A stretch of DNA of 64,000 bases from Paenibacillus sp. JJ-100 (lineage in GTDB: Bacteria; Bacillota; Bacilli; Paenibacillales; Paenibacillaceae). Shown in pieces: positions 32,423 to 41,411 of this stretch. The stretch covers positions 310,001-374,000 of the forward strand of contig NZ_CAOJCM010000004.1 of NCBI RefSeq assembly GCF_948329825.1. Direction: 5' to 3'. The position numbers were made by a program, and so were the translations under genes. The notes beneath the pieces were generated by a model. The model was not told the DNA's origin, did no database searches, and worked only from the letters and a program-made list of their open reading frames with translations. Every line of letters begins with the position of its first letter. Within the stretch, counting starts at the first letter, position 1.

Positions 32423-32425
32423 ACA

Positions 32426-32776
32426 GTGATCGTAAAACGTGGTGACGTTTTTTTTGCGGATCTTTCTCCCGTTGTCGGTTCCGAGCAAGGTGGAGTTAGG
32501 CCGGTTCTGGTGATCCAGAACGATATCGGCAACCGGTTCAGTCCAACGTGTATCGTGGCGGCTATTACCGCCCAGATTCAGAAGGCAAAGCTTCCAACGC
32601 ATGTCGAGATTGATGCGGCTGCGCATGGCTTTGACCGGGACTCCGTAATTTTGCTCGAACAGATTCGGACGATCGATAAGCAGAGGCTGACTGACAAGAT
32701 TACACATTTGGATGAGGAGACCATGAAATTGGTTAACGAAGCCTTACAGATCAGCCTTGGCTTAATTGATTTTTAG
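32426..32776 (+). CDS. ndoA: Endoribonuclease toxin NdoA (MazF/EndoA)
   Basis: mRNA interferase of 116 residues, nearly the B. subtilis EndoA sequence ([32 protein letters not shown]). In B. subtilis the enzyme cuts UACAU sites. The start is GTG. It pairs with the preceding antitoxin; the order alr-ndoAI-ndoA is conserved in Bacilli. Confidence 0.95.
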   Translation: MIVKRGDVFFADLSPVVGSEQGGVRPVLVIQNDIGNRFSPTCIVAAITAQIQKAKLPTHVEIDAAAHGFDRDSVILLEQIRTIDKQRLTDKITHLDEETMKLVNEALQISLGLIDF

Positions 32777-32865
32777 GTAGCAGAATGGCATTTTATGCCC
32801 TTTTGGTGTCTATCCGTTGACAACGGATGTTTCTGTGAAGGAACATACAATTTCAGAATGCAATC

Positions 32866-32907
32866 AAGAGAGCGTGCGATACCTTTTAAGGTGTTGTGCG
32901 CTCTTTT
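32866..32907 (+). terminator. Terminator after ndoA
   Basis: AAGAGAGCG...ACCTT arm pairs with AAGGT...CGCTCTT (long stem with several wobble pairs), ending TTTTGG. Confidence 0.65.
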
Positions 32908-33009
32908 GGTTAAGACTTGATGAAAGCGTAGAACATTAGTGATCTTTTCGTTATAATGAACTTGAGAAACCGTTTACTGAAATATTATATAGATAGATGG
33001 AGGAGACAT

Positions 33010-35199
33010 ATGAGCATTTATATCAATCAAGAGAAACTTCAGTTTCATTTACAGACTCGCGAGGCAAGTTATGTGTTTCAGGTACTTCCTTCGGGGTACT
33101 TGGTGCATTTGTATTATGGCAAAAAGTTACGTGATACAGACCTGAGCTGGCTGCATGTTCGGACCGAGAGATCATCTTTCAGTCCTAACCCGGTGCCAGA
33201 GGATCGTACAATCTCGTTCGATACTCTGCCAGTGGAGCTGCCGGTATACGGTACGAGTGATTTCCGCAACCCGGCTATTCAGCTGGAACTGGAGAATGGC
33301 TCGACAGTATCCGAATTTACGTATACAGGACACCGATTGATGAAGGGAAAAGAAGGGCTGACAGGACTACCGGCAACTTATGTAGAGTCCGAGGATGAAG
33401 CAGATACCCTAATTGTTGAGATGCAAGATAAGGTGTCGGGTATTAAAATTGAATTAACGTATACCGCATTTACTGCTTATAATGCGATTACACGCTCGAT
33501 GCGCATCGTTAATGAGAGCGCTAACGTGGTGAATGTGCTGCGTGCCCTTAGCTCTTCTGTAGATATGCCGCATGCGGATTACGAATTGCTGCAACTCTCG
33601 GGTGCTTGGACTCGTGAACGTGATATCATCCGCCGTCCACTCGCTTCCGGCTTGCAAGGCATTGAGAGTCGCCGTGGCTCCAGCAGTCATCAGCAGAACC
33701 CGTTCATTGCACTGATGACACCGGGAACAGATGAAGATCAAGGGGAAGTATACGGATTCAGTTTGGTATACAGCGGAAACTTTACTGCACAAGCAGAGGT
33801 AGACCAGTTCTATACAACCCGTGTATCCGTTGGGATCAATCCGTTTGAATTCAGCTGGAAACTGGAGCCGCAGGAGTCTTTCCAGACACCGGAGACGGTG
33901 ATGGTGTACTCGGCTGATGGACTGGATGGCATGTCGCAATCCTACCATGAGCTGTATCGGGAACGTCTGGCACGTGGACAATTCCGTAATGCGGAGCGTC
34001 CTGTACTCGTTAATAACTGGGAAGCAACTTACTTCGGTTTTAACGCAGATAAGATTGAGCAGATTGCACGTGCAGGGAAGAAGTTAGGCATTGAATTGTT
34101 TGTGCTTGATGACGGCTGGTTCGGCCATCGGGATAGTGATAACTCGTCACTTGGTGACTGGATTGTGGACAAAAACAAGTTGCCACAAGGACTGGACGAC
34201 TTGGCTAACCGTGTAACAGGTCTGGACATGCAGTTCGGATTGTGGTTCGAGCCAGAGATGATCTCTCCAGATAGTGAACTGTATCGCAAACATCCAGACT
34301 GGTGTCTGCATGTGCCGGATCGTCGCCGCACCGAAGGAAGACAGCAACTTGTGCTGGATTTCTCCCGTCAAGATGTGCGTGACGAGATTGTTCGGATGTT
34401 GTCCGATGTTTTGAACTCTGCGCCGATCACTTACGTGAAATGGGACATGAATCGAAACATGACAGAGATTGGTTCCGCTCTGCTCCCAGCGGATAGACAG
34501 CGTGAAACAGCGCACCGTTATATGCTTGGTCTGTACGAAGTAATGGAGCGTATCACTTCTTCCTTCCCGAATATTCTGTTTGAAAGCTGCTCTGGTGGCG
34601 GAGGACGTTTTGACCCGGGGATGCTGTACTACATGCCTCAGACATGGACAAGTGATAACACGGATGCAATTTCCCGTTTGCGTATTCAATACGGTACGAG
34701 TCTTGTATATCCTGTTAGTTCAATGGGCTCACACATTTCGGCTGTGCCAAACCATCAGGTGAACCGTATTACGTCTCTGGAGATCCGCGGCCATGTTGCA
34801 ATGTCGGGCAACTTCGGATATGAGTTGGATCTGACAAACTTCACAGACGAAGAGAACGCAATCGTTAAAGCTCAGGTCGAGCTGTACAAGGAAATTCGCA
34901 GCACTGTGCAATACGGTACATTCCGTCGTCTACTTAGCCCATTCGAAGGTAACGAGACGGCTTGGATGTTTATTGCACCAGATGGCAGCGAAGTAATCGT
35001 GTTCTACTTCCGGGTACTCTCGGAACCGAATGCACCGTTACAGCGTCTGAAACTCAAAGGACTCGATCCAAATAGTGACTACCGTCTTAAAGGCGGATCA
35101 GAGATCTTTACAGGAGATGCTTTGATGTATGGCGGTATTGCTGTAGGTAGCCAGTCTGGAGACTACCTGAGTGAAATGTTCCGGTTTGAGCGTGTATGA
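33010..35199 (+). CDS. Alpha-galactosidase, glycoside hydrolase family 36
   Basis: Retaining alpha-galactosidase of 729 residues, cytoplasmic (no signal peptide), acting on melibiose or raffinose-type sugars. Catalytic nucleophile Asp in YVKWDMNR; acid/base Asp in WTSDNTDA; SCSGGGGRFDPG is the GH36 substrate loop. N-terminal beta-sandwich about 1-320, then the barrel. The ATG at 33010 follows AGGAG; the frame runs on upstream to 32956 without a site. A -10 box TATAAT lies at about 32953-32958. No sugar transporter is adjacent. Confidence 0.92.
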   Translation: MSIYINQEKLQFHLQTREASYVFQVLPSGYLVHLYYGKKLRDTDLSWLHVRTERSSFSPNPVPEDRTISFDTLPVELPVYGTSDFRNPAIQLELENGSTVSEFTYTGHRLMKGKEGLTGLPATYVESEDEADTLIVEMQDKVSGIKIELTYTAFTAYNAITRSMRIVNESANVVNVLRALSSSVDMPHADYELLQLSGAWTRERDIIRRPLASGLQGIESRRGSSSHQQNPFIALMTPGTDEDQGEVYGFSLVYSGNFTAQAEVDQFYTTRVSVGINPFEFSWKLEPQESFQTPETVMVYSADGLDGMSQSYHELYRERLARGQFRNAERPVLVNNWEATYFGFNADKIEQIARAGKKLGIELFVLDDGWFGHRDSDNSSLGDWIVDKNKLPQGLDDLANRVTGLDMQFGLWFEPEMISPDSELYRKHPDWCLHVPDRRRTEGRQQLVLDFSRQDVRDEIVRMLSDVLNSAPITYVKWDMNRNMTEIGSALLPADRQRETAHRYMLGLYEVMERITSSFPNILFESCSGGGGRFDPGMLYYMPQTWTSDNTDAISRLRIQYGTSLVYPVSSMGSHISAVPNHQVNRITSLEIRGHVAMSGNFGYELDLTNFTDEENAIVKAQVELYKEIRSTVQYGTFRRLLSPFEGNETAWMFIAPDGSEVIVFYFRVLSEPNAPLQRLKLKGLDPNSDYRLKGGSEIFTGDALMYGGIAVGSQSGDYLSEMFRFERV

Positions 35200-35354
35200 A
35201 TAAGCTGAACTAGAGATTTTACACAGCTCACTTCGATGACAGAATAACCTTCCAATCTCTGTTATTCCCAAGTTTTTTCTGTCCTCTCCGTTAACGTGTA
35301 AAAGAATCTTTTAACTTATTTAGATTAATTGGATTAAATTTTTATGATGAAGAA

Positions 35355-35393
35355 GACTCGAGGAAGTCATGGTGACGTCCTCGGTCTTTTTTT
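35355..35393 (+). terminator. Terminator after the alpha-galactosidase gene
   Basis: GACTCGAGGAAGTC and GACGTCCTCGGTC form an imperfect stem, followed by TTTTTTT. The remaining intergenic stretch 35394-35627 shows nothing else clear. Confidence 0.7.
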
Positions 35394-35627
35394 CGTACAG
35401 CTGGGAAAGATGTAACGGAGTGAAATAACGCAAATGGATGTATGACATAGGAATGATAGAAAAATCAATGTGATTTTGTGATAATATAGAGTGGAGTGTT
35501 ATTTAAGGATTGAAAATCCTGAAAAACGTGAGATCAACTTCGGATGATCGACCATACTGTTATTATGCAGCATAGCTGCCCTGAAAATGAGTATTATGAA
35601 CGATTCAGGAAGGAAAGAGGGATTTAT

Positions 35628-37847
35628 TTGTCTGAACAGGAAACGGTTCTGGAACCCAATGAAGAAACATTAAAGGCGGAACGCCAAGAACGAATCATCA
35701 AACAGGTAGCCAAGGAACTGTCACTATCCTTGAAGCAGATTCGGACCACATCGGAGCTTCTGGATGAAGGCAATACGATTCCATTTATCGCCCGCTACCG
35801 TAAAGAAATGACTGGAGAACTGGATGAGAACCAGCTACGCCAGATTGAAGAACGTCTTGTGTATTTACGCAATCTGGAAGACCGTAAACTGGAAGTCATT
35901 CGTATTATAGAAGAACAGGGCAAGCTGACCAAAGAGCTGGAAAAATCCATTACTCAAGCTGTCAAGTTGCAAGAAGTAGAGGATTTATACCGTCCTTATC
36001 GACAGAAGCGGAAGACTCGTGCCAGTGTGGCTAAGGAAAAAGGTCTGGAACCGCTCGCTCAATGGATCTGGGAACAGCCTAAACAGGGCGACGCGCTTCA
36101 AGAGGCTGCACGTTATATTAACGCAGAACTCGGGGTAGAAGATGCAGAGTCTGCTCTTCAGGGGGCGAAGGATATTCTCGCTGAAAATATTGCCGATGAT
36201 GCGGCCATTCGTGCCTGGATTCGTAGATACACACTGGATCACGGCATGCTGACTTCGGAAGCGAAGGATGCTGAGCAGGAGTCCGTGTACGAGAATTATT
36301 ACAGTTATCGTGAATTGGCCAAAAAAATGCCGCCGCATCGTATTCTTGCGATTAACCGCGGGGAACGTGAGGGGATTCTCAAGGTTGGCCTTGACGTGCA
36401 AGCTGAACCAGCCCACCGTCACATGGAAGGACAGATCATTCGGGGCGCTTCTGCCGTGCAAGATATTTTGCGTAACGTTATTGAGGATGCATACAAACGA
36501 TTGATCGCTCCATCCATTGAACGTGAAGTGCGTGCCGAGTTGACGGAAAAAGGGGAAAATCAGGCCATTTCGGTATTCTCCGCAAATCTGCGGAACTTGC
36601 TGTTGCAGCCCCCGATTCATGGCAAACGTGTACTGGGTGTCGATCCTGCGTACCGGACTGGCTGTAAACTTGCGGTTGTCGACGATACAGGTAAGCTACT
36701 GGAAGTGGCTGTCACTTACCCAACACCGCCGCATAACAAAAAACGTGAAGCGGCAGAAGTATTCCATCGTCTGATCAAACAATATGATATTGGATTGATT
36801 GTCATTGGTAACGGAACCGGATCACGCGAGACCGAGCAGTTTGTGGCTGAGATTATTCAGGAGAATGGCGACGAGAGCCTGGTCTACCTGATTGTTAACG
36901 AGGCTGGTGCGAGTGTGTACTCTGCTTCCAAGCTTGCTCAGGAAGAGTTCCCCGATCTGGATGTTGCTGAGCGTAGTGCGGCTTCGATTGCTCGCCGGGT
37001 ACAAGATCCACTGGCTGAACTCGTTAAGATTGATCCTAAAGCCATTGGCGTGGGCCAATATCAGCATGATGTATCTCAAAAGGTGTTGGAAGAGAGCTTA
37101 AAGGCCGTAGTGGAATCGGCAGTTAACCATGTTGGTGTGGATGTCAACACAGCTTCGCCTTCCTTGCTGTCTTATGTTGCCGGTGTTAATGCAACCATTG
37201 CTAAAAACATCGTTAAATATCGCGAGGAAAATGGCCGCTTTACCAATCGTCGTCAGCTACAGAAAGTGCCACGGTTGGGGGCTAAAACCTATGAACAATG
37301 TGTAGGGTTCATGCGTATCTCGGAAGGTGAGAATCCGCTGGATCGTACTCCGATTCACCCGGAATCGTACAAGGTTGTCGATCAGCTCTTCAAGGAGCTT
37401 CAGGTTGATCTGGACAAGCTTGGAAGCAAAGAGCTTTCTGCACTTCTGTCTGAACAGCAGACAGAACAACTGGCTGTTAAACTGGATGTAGGTGTGCCTA
37501 CGCTACGCGACATTCTGGACAGCTTGCAGCGTCCTGGCCGTGACCCTCGTGAAGAGATGCCCCTGCCGATCTTCCGTACCGATGTACTCAAGATTGAAGA
37601 TCTGGAGGAAGGTATGGAACTGCAGGGAACAGTCCGGAACGTAATTGACTTCGGAGCTTTTGTTGATATCGGGATTAAGAGTGACGGGCTTGTCCATATC
37701 TCCCAACTCAGCAACGGCTATGTGAAACATCCGATGGATGTGGTGTCTGTTGGAGATAATGTGACGGTCTGGGTAATGAATGTGGATACGAAAAAGGGCC
37801 GTGTCGGACTCACGATGAAAAGACCTGCGTCCGCTTCAGCCAAATAA
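35628..37847 (+). CDS. tex: Tex-family S1 RNA-binding transcription accessory protein
   Basis: Cytoplasmic nucleic-acid-binding protein of 739 residues (B. subtilis YdcI). N-terminal Tex helices, a YqgF-like RNase H fold (RVLGVDPAYRTGCKLAVVD), a helix-hairpin-helix pair (VDVNTASPSLLSYVAGVN) and a C-terminal S1 domain (GTVRNVIDFGAFVDIGI, VHISQL). The TTG at 35628, six bases after GAGGG, gives the normal length; an in-frame ATG further up at 35544 would add 28 unrelated residues. Confidence 0.93.
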   Translation: MSEQETVLEPNEETLKAERQERIIKQVAKELSLSLKQIRTTSELLDEGNTIPFIARYRKEMTGELDENQLRQIEERLVYLRNLEDRKLEVIRIIEEQGKLTKELEKSITQAVKLQEVEDLYRPYRQKRKTRASVAKEKGLEPLAQWIWEQPKQGDALQEAARYINAELGVEDAESALQGAKDILAENIADDAAIRAWIRRYTLDHGMLTSEAKDAEQESVYENYYSYRELAKKMPPHRILAINRGEREGILKVGLDVQAEPAHRHMEGQIIRGASAVQDILRNVIEDAYKRLIAPSIEREVRAELTEKGENQAISVFSANLRNLLLQPPIHGKRVLGVDPAYRTGCKLAVVDDTGKLLEVAVTYPTPPHNKKREAAEVFHRLIKQYDIGLIVIGNGTGSRETEQFVAEIIQENGDESLVYLIVNEAGASVYSASKLAQEEFPDLDVAERSAASIARRVQDPLAELVKIDPKAIGVGQYQHDVSQKVLEESLKAVVESAVNHVGVDVNTASPSLLSYVAGVNATIAKNIVKYREENGRFTNRRQLQKVPRLGAKTYEQCVGFMRISEGENPLDRTPIHPESYKVVDQLFKELQVDLDKLGSKELSALLSEQQTEQLAVKLDVGVPTLRDILDSLQRPGRDPREEMPLPIFRTDVLKIEDLEEGMELQGTVRNVIDFGAFVDIGIKSDGLVHISQLSNGYVKHPMDVVSVGDNVTVWVMNVDTKKGRVGLTMKRPASASAK

Positions 37848-37881
37848 TGTTCGTCCTCGAAAGTAAGACGTTTGATTGGTT

Positions 37882-37908
37882 ACAGCCTTCCCGTTGCGGG
37901 AAGGCTGT
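37882..37908 (+). terminator. Terminator of tex
   Basis: Perfect 12-bp stem ACAGCCTTCCCG-TTG-CGGGAAGGCTGT, followed by TTGT. Convergent cmpA ends 125 bases away. Confidence 0.8.
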
Positions 37909-38032
37909 TTGTCGATACATATTACGTCGAGATTAAAAAAGAGCTGAAAGGAATATGGTCAATACCTTTTCGTAATCTCATTATTTCTAATTAAGTAAGA
38001 TAATACATATATATCCGTTTCCGTGATACGAC

Positions 38033-38176
38033 TTACAGTTCATTTTCTGCACTGCGTGATGTTCCGCTTGCAGGTTTGTTTCGATAGAAATACCAGCATT
38101 CATTCAACAACTTGATTTGGCGGCTGTCCTTTTTGTGAAACGCTCGCATGAGTTGGTTACATAGCCATTGAGGCAA
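38033..38176 (-). CDS. cmpA: Cortex morphogenetic protein CmpA
   Basis: Small protein of 47 residues. It begins MPQWLCNQLMRAF and continues IKLLNECWYFYR, closely matching B. subtilis CmpA (37 residues, MPNWL... and IKLLNQCWFYYR as I recall it). CmpA is a spore protein that delivers SpoIVA for degradation by ClpXP and holds back cortex assembly. Start is TTG with AGGAGG eight bases before. It carries a C-terminal extension of about ten residues (GTSRSAENEL). Position between tex and the SprT-like gene matches B. subtilis. Confidence 0.88.
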   Translation of the reverse strand: MPQWLCNQLMRAFHKKDSRQIKLLNECWYFYRNKPASGTSRSAENEL

Positions 38177-38303
38177 AGGAATCTCCTCCTTTTGCGTAAT
38201 TCATCTGTACGTTAGCATATGTAGCAATAGCCTGGACTGTGCGAGATTACTCCATGTCAATTAATTGGTCAGTGTTTGTTGAAGGGGACGAATCGGAGGA
38301 AGA

Positions 38304-38390
38304 ATGAAAAAAAAGCACATTACCCGGCTGAGGGAAGTGCGCTTTCCGTTGGAACCTATACAGTTGCAGAGATTAATGGCAGATCATTGA
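38304..38390 (+). CDS. Possible small basic peptide, 28 codons
   Basis: ATG with GGAGGAAG just before it opens a 28-residue basic frame (MKKKHITRLREVRFPLEPI...). The good ribosome site is the only support; length is too short for a statistical case. It lies between cmpA and the hypothetical gene. A GCACAC/GTGTGC inverted repeat follows at about 38391-38420. Confidence 0.3.
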   Translation: MKKKHITRLREVRFPLEPIQLQRLMADH

Positions 38391-38447
38391 AGCACACGCA
38401 CTAAACCATGGTGTGCATAAGAGCTTGACTGGTTTGAAGTAAAATAA

Positions 38448-38804
38448 TTAGAGTGACTCCATCTCTTCTTCATACCATTGCTCCAATTGGGCTTGTAGTG
38501 CTCGAATCTCGGTAAGCAGGGAAATCAAAGGATAATTGCTCTCACGAACAGCTGCAAAACGCTCTTCAAGGGCGTTGATATAGTCAAGGCCGCCGATGAT
38601 GGACAAGTTTTCGTTTAGCAGATCGAGATGGTCACATTCGGCAATGGCCCAGGGCAGAACAGGTATATCTGTTGCCGTGAGTTTGTCGATCTCCTTGTGC
38701 AGACGCAAATTAAGTGCACTCAGTTGATAAGCATAGTCTGCGGGCATCTCGACAAACTGCAATTGATGCTCCTGCTGCAGGATAACGTAGCGCATTGTTG
38801 GCAT
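38448..38804 (-). CDS. Hypothetical protein, helical
   Basis: Soluble protein of about 118 residues with no recognised domain, an acidic C-terminus (WYEEEMESL) and mostly helical look (ALNLRLHKEIDKL, LISLLTEIRALQAQLEQW). The ATG at 38804 has GGGGAG 13 bases before it; an ATG at 38831 is the alternative. No operon partner: neighbours are divergent or far. Function not known. Confidence 0.55.
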   Translation of the reverse strand: MPTMRYVILQQEHQLQFVEMPADYAYQLSALNLRLHKEIDKLTATDIPVLPWAIAECDHLDLLNENLSIIGGLDYINALEERFAAVRESNYPLISLLTEIRALQAQLEQWYEEEMESL

Positions 38805-38924
38805 AACGAGTATTCGTCTCCCCTCATACATTCTACTTGACAGTGTAGCCTACGAAACAGTTAGAATTCAAGTATTGTGTCTTAAAATAAAGGACTTCAA
38901 AGGGGAGGGAGAGAGGAGAAAAGA

Positions 38925-39386
38925 ATGGAAAACAAAGAATTACAACAATGGATTGAGCGGGTCTCATTAGAATATTTCGGAGTTCCATTCACCCATGAGG
39001 CGATTTTTAATCGTCGTTTGACGACAACCGGGGGGCGATATATGCTCAAAAGCCACCGAATTGAGATCAATCCACATCAGCTGGAAGTGTACGGGAAGGA
39101 TGAAGTGGAGAAGATTATCAAACATGAATTATGCCACTATCATCTGCACATCCGGGGACGAGGATATCAACATCGAGACCCGGAATTCAAGGCGCTTTTG
39201 CAGAAGGTGGGAGGATCAAGATTCTGTCAGTCCCTTCCTGGAGATCAGGCTCGAAAACCGTTACCCTATCGATACAAGCTGGTGTGTAAGAGTTGTGGTA
39301 TGGAGTACTTGCGTAAGCGGAAAGTAGATCCAAAGTGTTATCGCTGTGGTCGATGCTCGGGTAAGTTGGGCATAATATCCATATAA
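38925..39386 (+). CDS. SprT-like zinc protein (YdcK homolog)
   Basis: Protein of 153 residues of the SprT family. The metalloprotease-type motif HELCHYHLH is at about residue 66. A C-terminal zinc ribbon is formed by CKSCG and CYRCGRC. Related domains in SPRTN cleave DNA-protein crosslinks; the bacterial role is not established. In B. subtilis the homolog follows tex-cmpA and precedes the trnS tRNA operon, exactly as here. Confidence 0.88.
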   Translation: MENKELQQWIERVSLEYFGVPFTHEAIFNRRLTTTGGRYMLKSHRIEINPHQLEVYGKDEVEKIIKHELCHYHLHIRGRGYQHRDPEFKALLQKVGGSRFCQSLPGDQARKPLPYRYKLVCKSCGMEYLRKRKVDPKCYRCGRCSGKLGIISI

Positions 39387-39478
39387 AGTGAAATTAATAA
39401 ATATGGAATATAATGAATGTAGAAGTAGGTTGACTTGAATTATTAATCATGATAAATTAATGTTATTCAAGTTAATTT

Positions 39479-39554
39479 TCCCTGATAGCTCAGTTGGTAG
39501 AGCACTCGACTGTTAATCGAGTTGTCACAGGTTCGAGTCCTGTTCGGGGAGCCA
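39479..39554 (+). tRNA. tRNA-Asn (GUU)
   Basis: 76-base cloverleaf: acceptor TCCCTGA/TCGGGGA, D-loop AGCTCAGTTGGTAGAGC, anticodon GTT at 39512-39514, T-loop GGTTCGAGTCC, encoded CCA. A TTGACT-N17-TAAATT promoter-like pair lies at 39430-39458. Confidence 0.97.
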
Positions 39555-39560
39555 TTTCTT

Positions 39561-39649
39561 GGAGAGATACCCAAGTGGCTATAAGGGGACCCTCTGCTAA
39601 GGGGTTAGACTGCGTAAGCGGTGCGAGGGTTCGAATCCCTCTCTCTCCG
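39561..39649 (+). tRNA. tRNA-Ser (GCU)
   Basis: 89-base type II tRNA six bases after tRNA-Asn: acceptor GGAGAGA/TCTCTCC, anticodon loop CTGCTAA (anticodon GCT), long variable arm, T-loop GGTTCGAATCC. CCA not encoded. Confidence 0.96.
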
Positions 39650-39771
39650 TTCTGAATAAACTTCAATGGCAGGGATGAGAACCCTAAAGGTTCGTCGGAG
39701 CATATGCTTCGGTAGCGATACATCGCAGTCTCGAACGAAGTGAGAGTATCCCTCTCTCTCCGTTCTGAATA
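39635..39771 (+). repeat. Direct repeat of the tRNA-Ser 3' end
   Basis: The last 15 bases of tRNA-Ser plus 9 bases beyond (39635-39658) recur exactly at 39748-39771, 113 bp downstream. Such repeats are typical of attachment sites or of collapsed tRNA duplications. The 89 bases between hold no gene. Confidence 0.75.
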
Positions 39772-39779
39772 ATAAGATG

Positions 39780-39829
39780 AAAAACCTTTTTACATGAATG
39801 ATTTCTTCGTTCTCGTAAAAAGGTTTTTT
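39780..39829 (+). terminator. Terminator of the tRNA-Asn-Ser unit
   Basis: AAAACCTTTTTAC pairs with GTAAAAAGGTTTT over a 20-base loop, followed by a run of T. Confidence 0.75.
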
Positions 39830-39857
39830 TGATTTCAGTATATTCCCCTTAGAGGTA

Positions 39858-40559
39858 TTAAATAGAAATATCTAAAACATCGTATAAACCTGACTTTCCA
39901 GTCTCTGTTACTTCAACAGCGCGGCTTCCTGATTTTTGACGAATCCAGTTTAGTTCGAGTAATCGATGAACGAGCTGATCACCAAGCAAACCGGACACGT
40001 GATGACGACGTTCGCTCCAATCCAGACATTTACGTGCGATGGCACGCCGAGATCCAGGTTTTAATTGAAGCTGAATTCCAAATGTAGTAAACCACTGTTC
40101 CCCTTCCTCTGTAATTAGAAATTCTTTACTATGTGCGTTATTCTCCTGTTCAGACAAATAACCTCTCTTGAGAAAAGCTTCGCACAATGAAGTGCCGAGT
40201 TTACCCGCCAGATGACTGTAACAGGTGCGAGCATAACTTAATTGCTGCAATTGATTCGATTGTTTCAATGAGCGAACCTCTACCGGTGGAGCGATGCTGG
40301 CCATTTTTTCAATCAAATCTGCGATGTCCTCGCTTGCGAGACGATAATACCGATGACGGCCTTGCTGTTCTACTTCCAATAGTCCTCCAGCTACAAGTTT
40401 GGCGAGGTGATTACTCGCGGTCTGTGGACTGACACCAGCCATATAGGCGAGCTCACCAGCAGGTAATGCACGACCATCTAGCAAAGCGGAGAGAAATATA
40501 GAACGGCTCGTATCAGCAATAAGTGAAGCAATAACAGTGATATTCGGATATGCATTCAT
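39858..40559 (-). CDS. ArsR-family winged-helix regulator
   Basis: Repressor-like protein of 233 residues. N-terminal ArsR fold (DGRALPAGELAYMAGVSPQTASNHLAKL, then a HRYYRL wing). The C-terminal half resembles ArsR relatives with an extra domain of unknown function. No CxC metal site is seen in the recognition helix, so it may sense something other than metals. The ATG at 40559 has only a weak upstream site. It is divergent from the flavin reductase gene, 74 bases apart, and probably regulates it. Confidence 0.82.
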   Translation of the reverse strand: MNAYPNITVIASLIADTSRSIFLSALLDGRALPAGELAYMAGVSPQTASNHLAKLVAGGLLEVEQQGRHRYYRLASEDIADLIEKMASIAPPVEVRSLKQSNQLQQLSYARTCYSHLAGKLGTSLCEAFLKRGYLSEQENNAHSKEFLITEEGEQWFTTFGIQLQLKPGSRRAIARKCLDWSERRHHVSGLLGDQLVHRLLELNWIRQKSGSRAVEVTETGKSGLYDVLDISI

Positions 40560-40633
40560 ACTTCGATGATAGTTGAAATAATGCTGTATTACAATGGGGT
40601 TTGAACTCAATATCCGAACAGGAGAGATGCATA

Positions 40634-41293
40634 GTGAATGGCCATACGCAGCAGCAAAATAGAACAAAACAAACTTCCCAAATGCGCAAGCCCAATGTTC
40701 ATGAAACGATAAATCCAAGTATTCTATACTATGGCACACCTGTCATCATTCTCAGTACTTTAAACAAAGATGGGTCTACGAATCTTTCCCCTTTATCGTC
40801 TTCTTGGGCGTTGGGTGATTGTCTGGTGCTGGGGATAGGGACACAGGGCAGAGCTTATGAGAACCTTTGTCATCATCCTGAATGTGTGATTAATCTGCCG
40901 GATGAATCGATGTGGGGAAAAGTAGAAACACTGGGACGGACAACGGGGATTTCCCCTGTGCCTGAAATTAAAAAGCGAATGGGGTATACGTTTTGCCAAG
41001 ATAAATTTAAGGCAGCGGGGCTGACACCTCAAAGTTCACTTCAAGTAGCGCCTGATAAAATAGCGGAATGTCCGCTTCAGATTGAAGCGTCTGTTCAACA
41101 TATAAGAACCCCGGAACATACGCCATTCATGGCGATTGTAGAAGTAAAGGCGGTAAAGGTACACGCCCATACTCATTTGATCTCAGAGGTCAACAAGATT
41201 GATCCGGAGCAATGGCAACCGTTGATTTATAATTTCCGCCATTATTTCGGGTTGGGGGAGAGACAAGGTGAGAATTTTCGGGCTGGTAGATGA
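40634..41293 (+). CDS. Flavin reductase-like (FMN-binding split barrel) protein
   Basis: Protein of 219 residues of the flavin-reductase-like family, with the FMN-binding pattern NLSPLSSSWALGD and CVINLPDESMWGKVE. It may reduce flavins or act as a flavin-dependent oxidoreductase. The start is the GTG at 40634, seven bases after GGAGAG. It is divergently paired with an ArsR-type regulator; substrate unknown. Confidence 0.82.
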   Translation: MNGHTQQQNRTKQTSQMRKPNVHETINPSILYYGTPVIILSTLNKDGSTNLSPLSSSWALGDCLVLGIGTQGRAYENLCHHPECVINLPDESMWGKVETLGRTTGISPVPEIKKRMGYTFCQDKFKAAGLTPQSSLQVAPDKIAECPLQIEASVQHIRTPEHTPFMAIVEVKAVKVHAHTHLISEVNKIDPEQWQPLIYNFRHYFGLGERQGENFRAGR

Positions 41294-41345
41294 GTGGGGA
41301 ATGGTATTGAGGGCGAATTGTAATTCTCCACATGTTGAAGAATCA

Positions 41346-41386
41346 AAAACAAGCACAGGCTCGGTTAACGAGTCTGTGCTTGTTTT
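41346..41386. terminator. Bidirectional terminator
   Basis: AAAACAAGCACAGGCTCG and its near-perfect complement with loop GTTAA, between convergent genes. Confidence 0.8.
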
Positions 41387-41411
41387 CAATGGATCAACCT
41401 AGTGCTGGACG

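Noticed and set aside
35985-36620. 211-codon minus-strand frame inside tex
   Set aside because: Shadow of the conserved Tex coding sequence, no ribosome site.
39490-39723. 77-codon minus-strand frame over the tRNA-Asn and tRNA-Ser genes
   Set aside because: It is antisense to two clear tRNAs, a well-known source of false protein calls.
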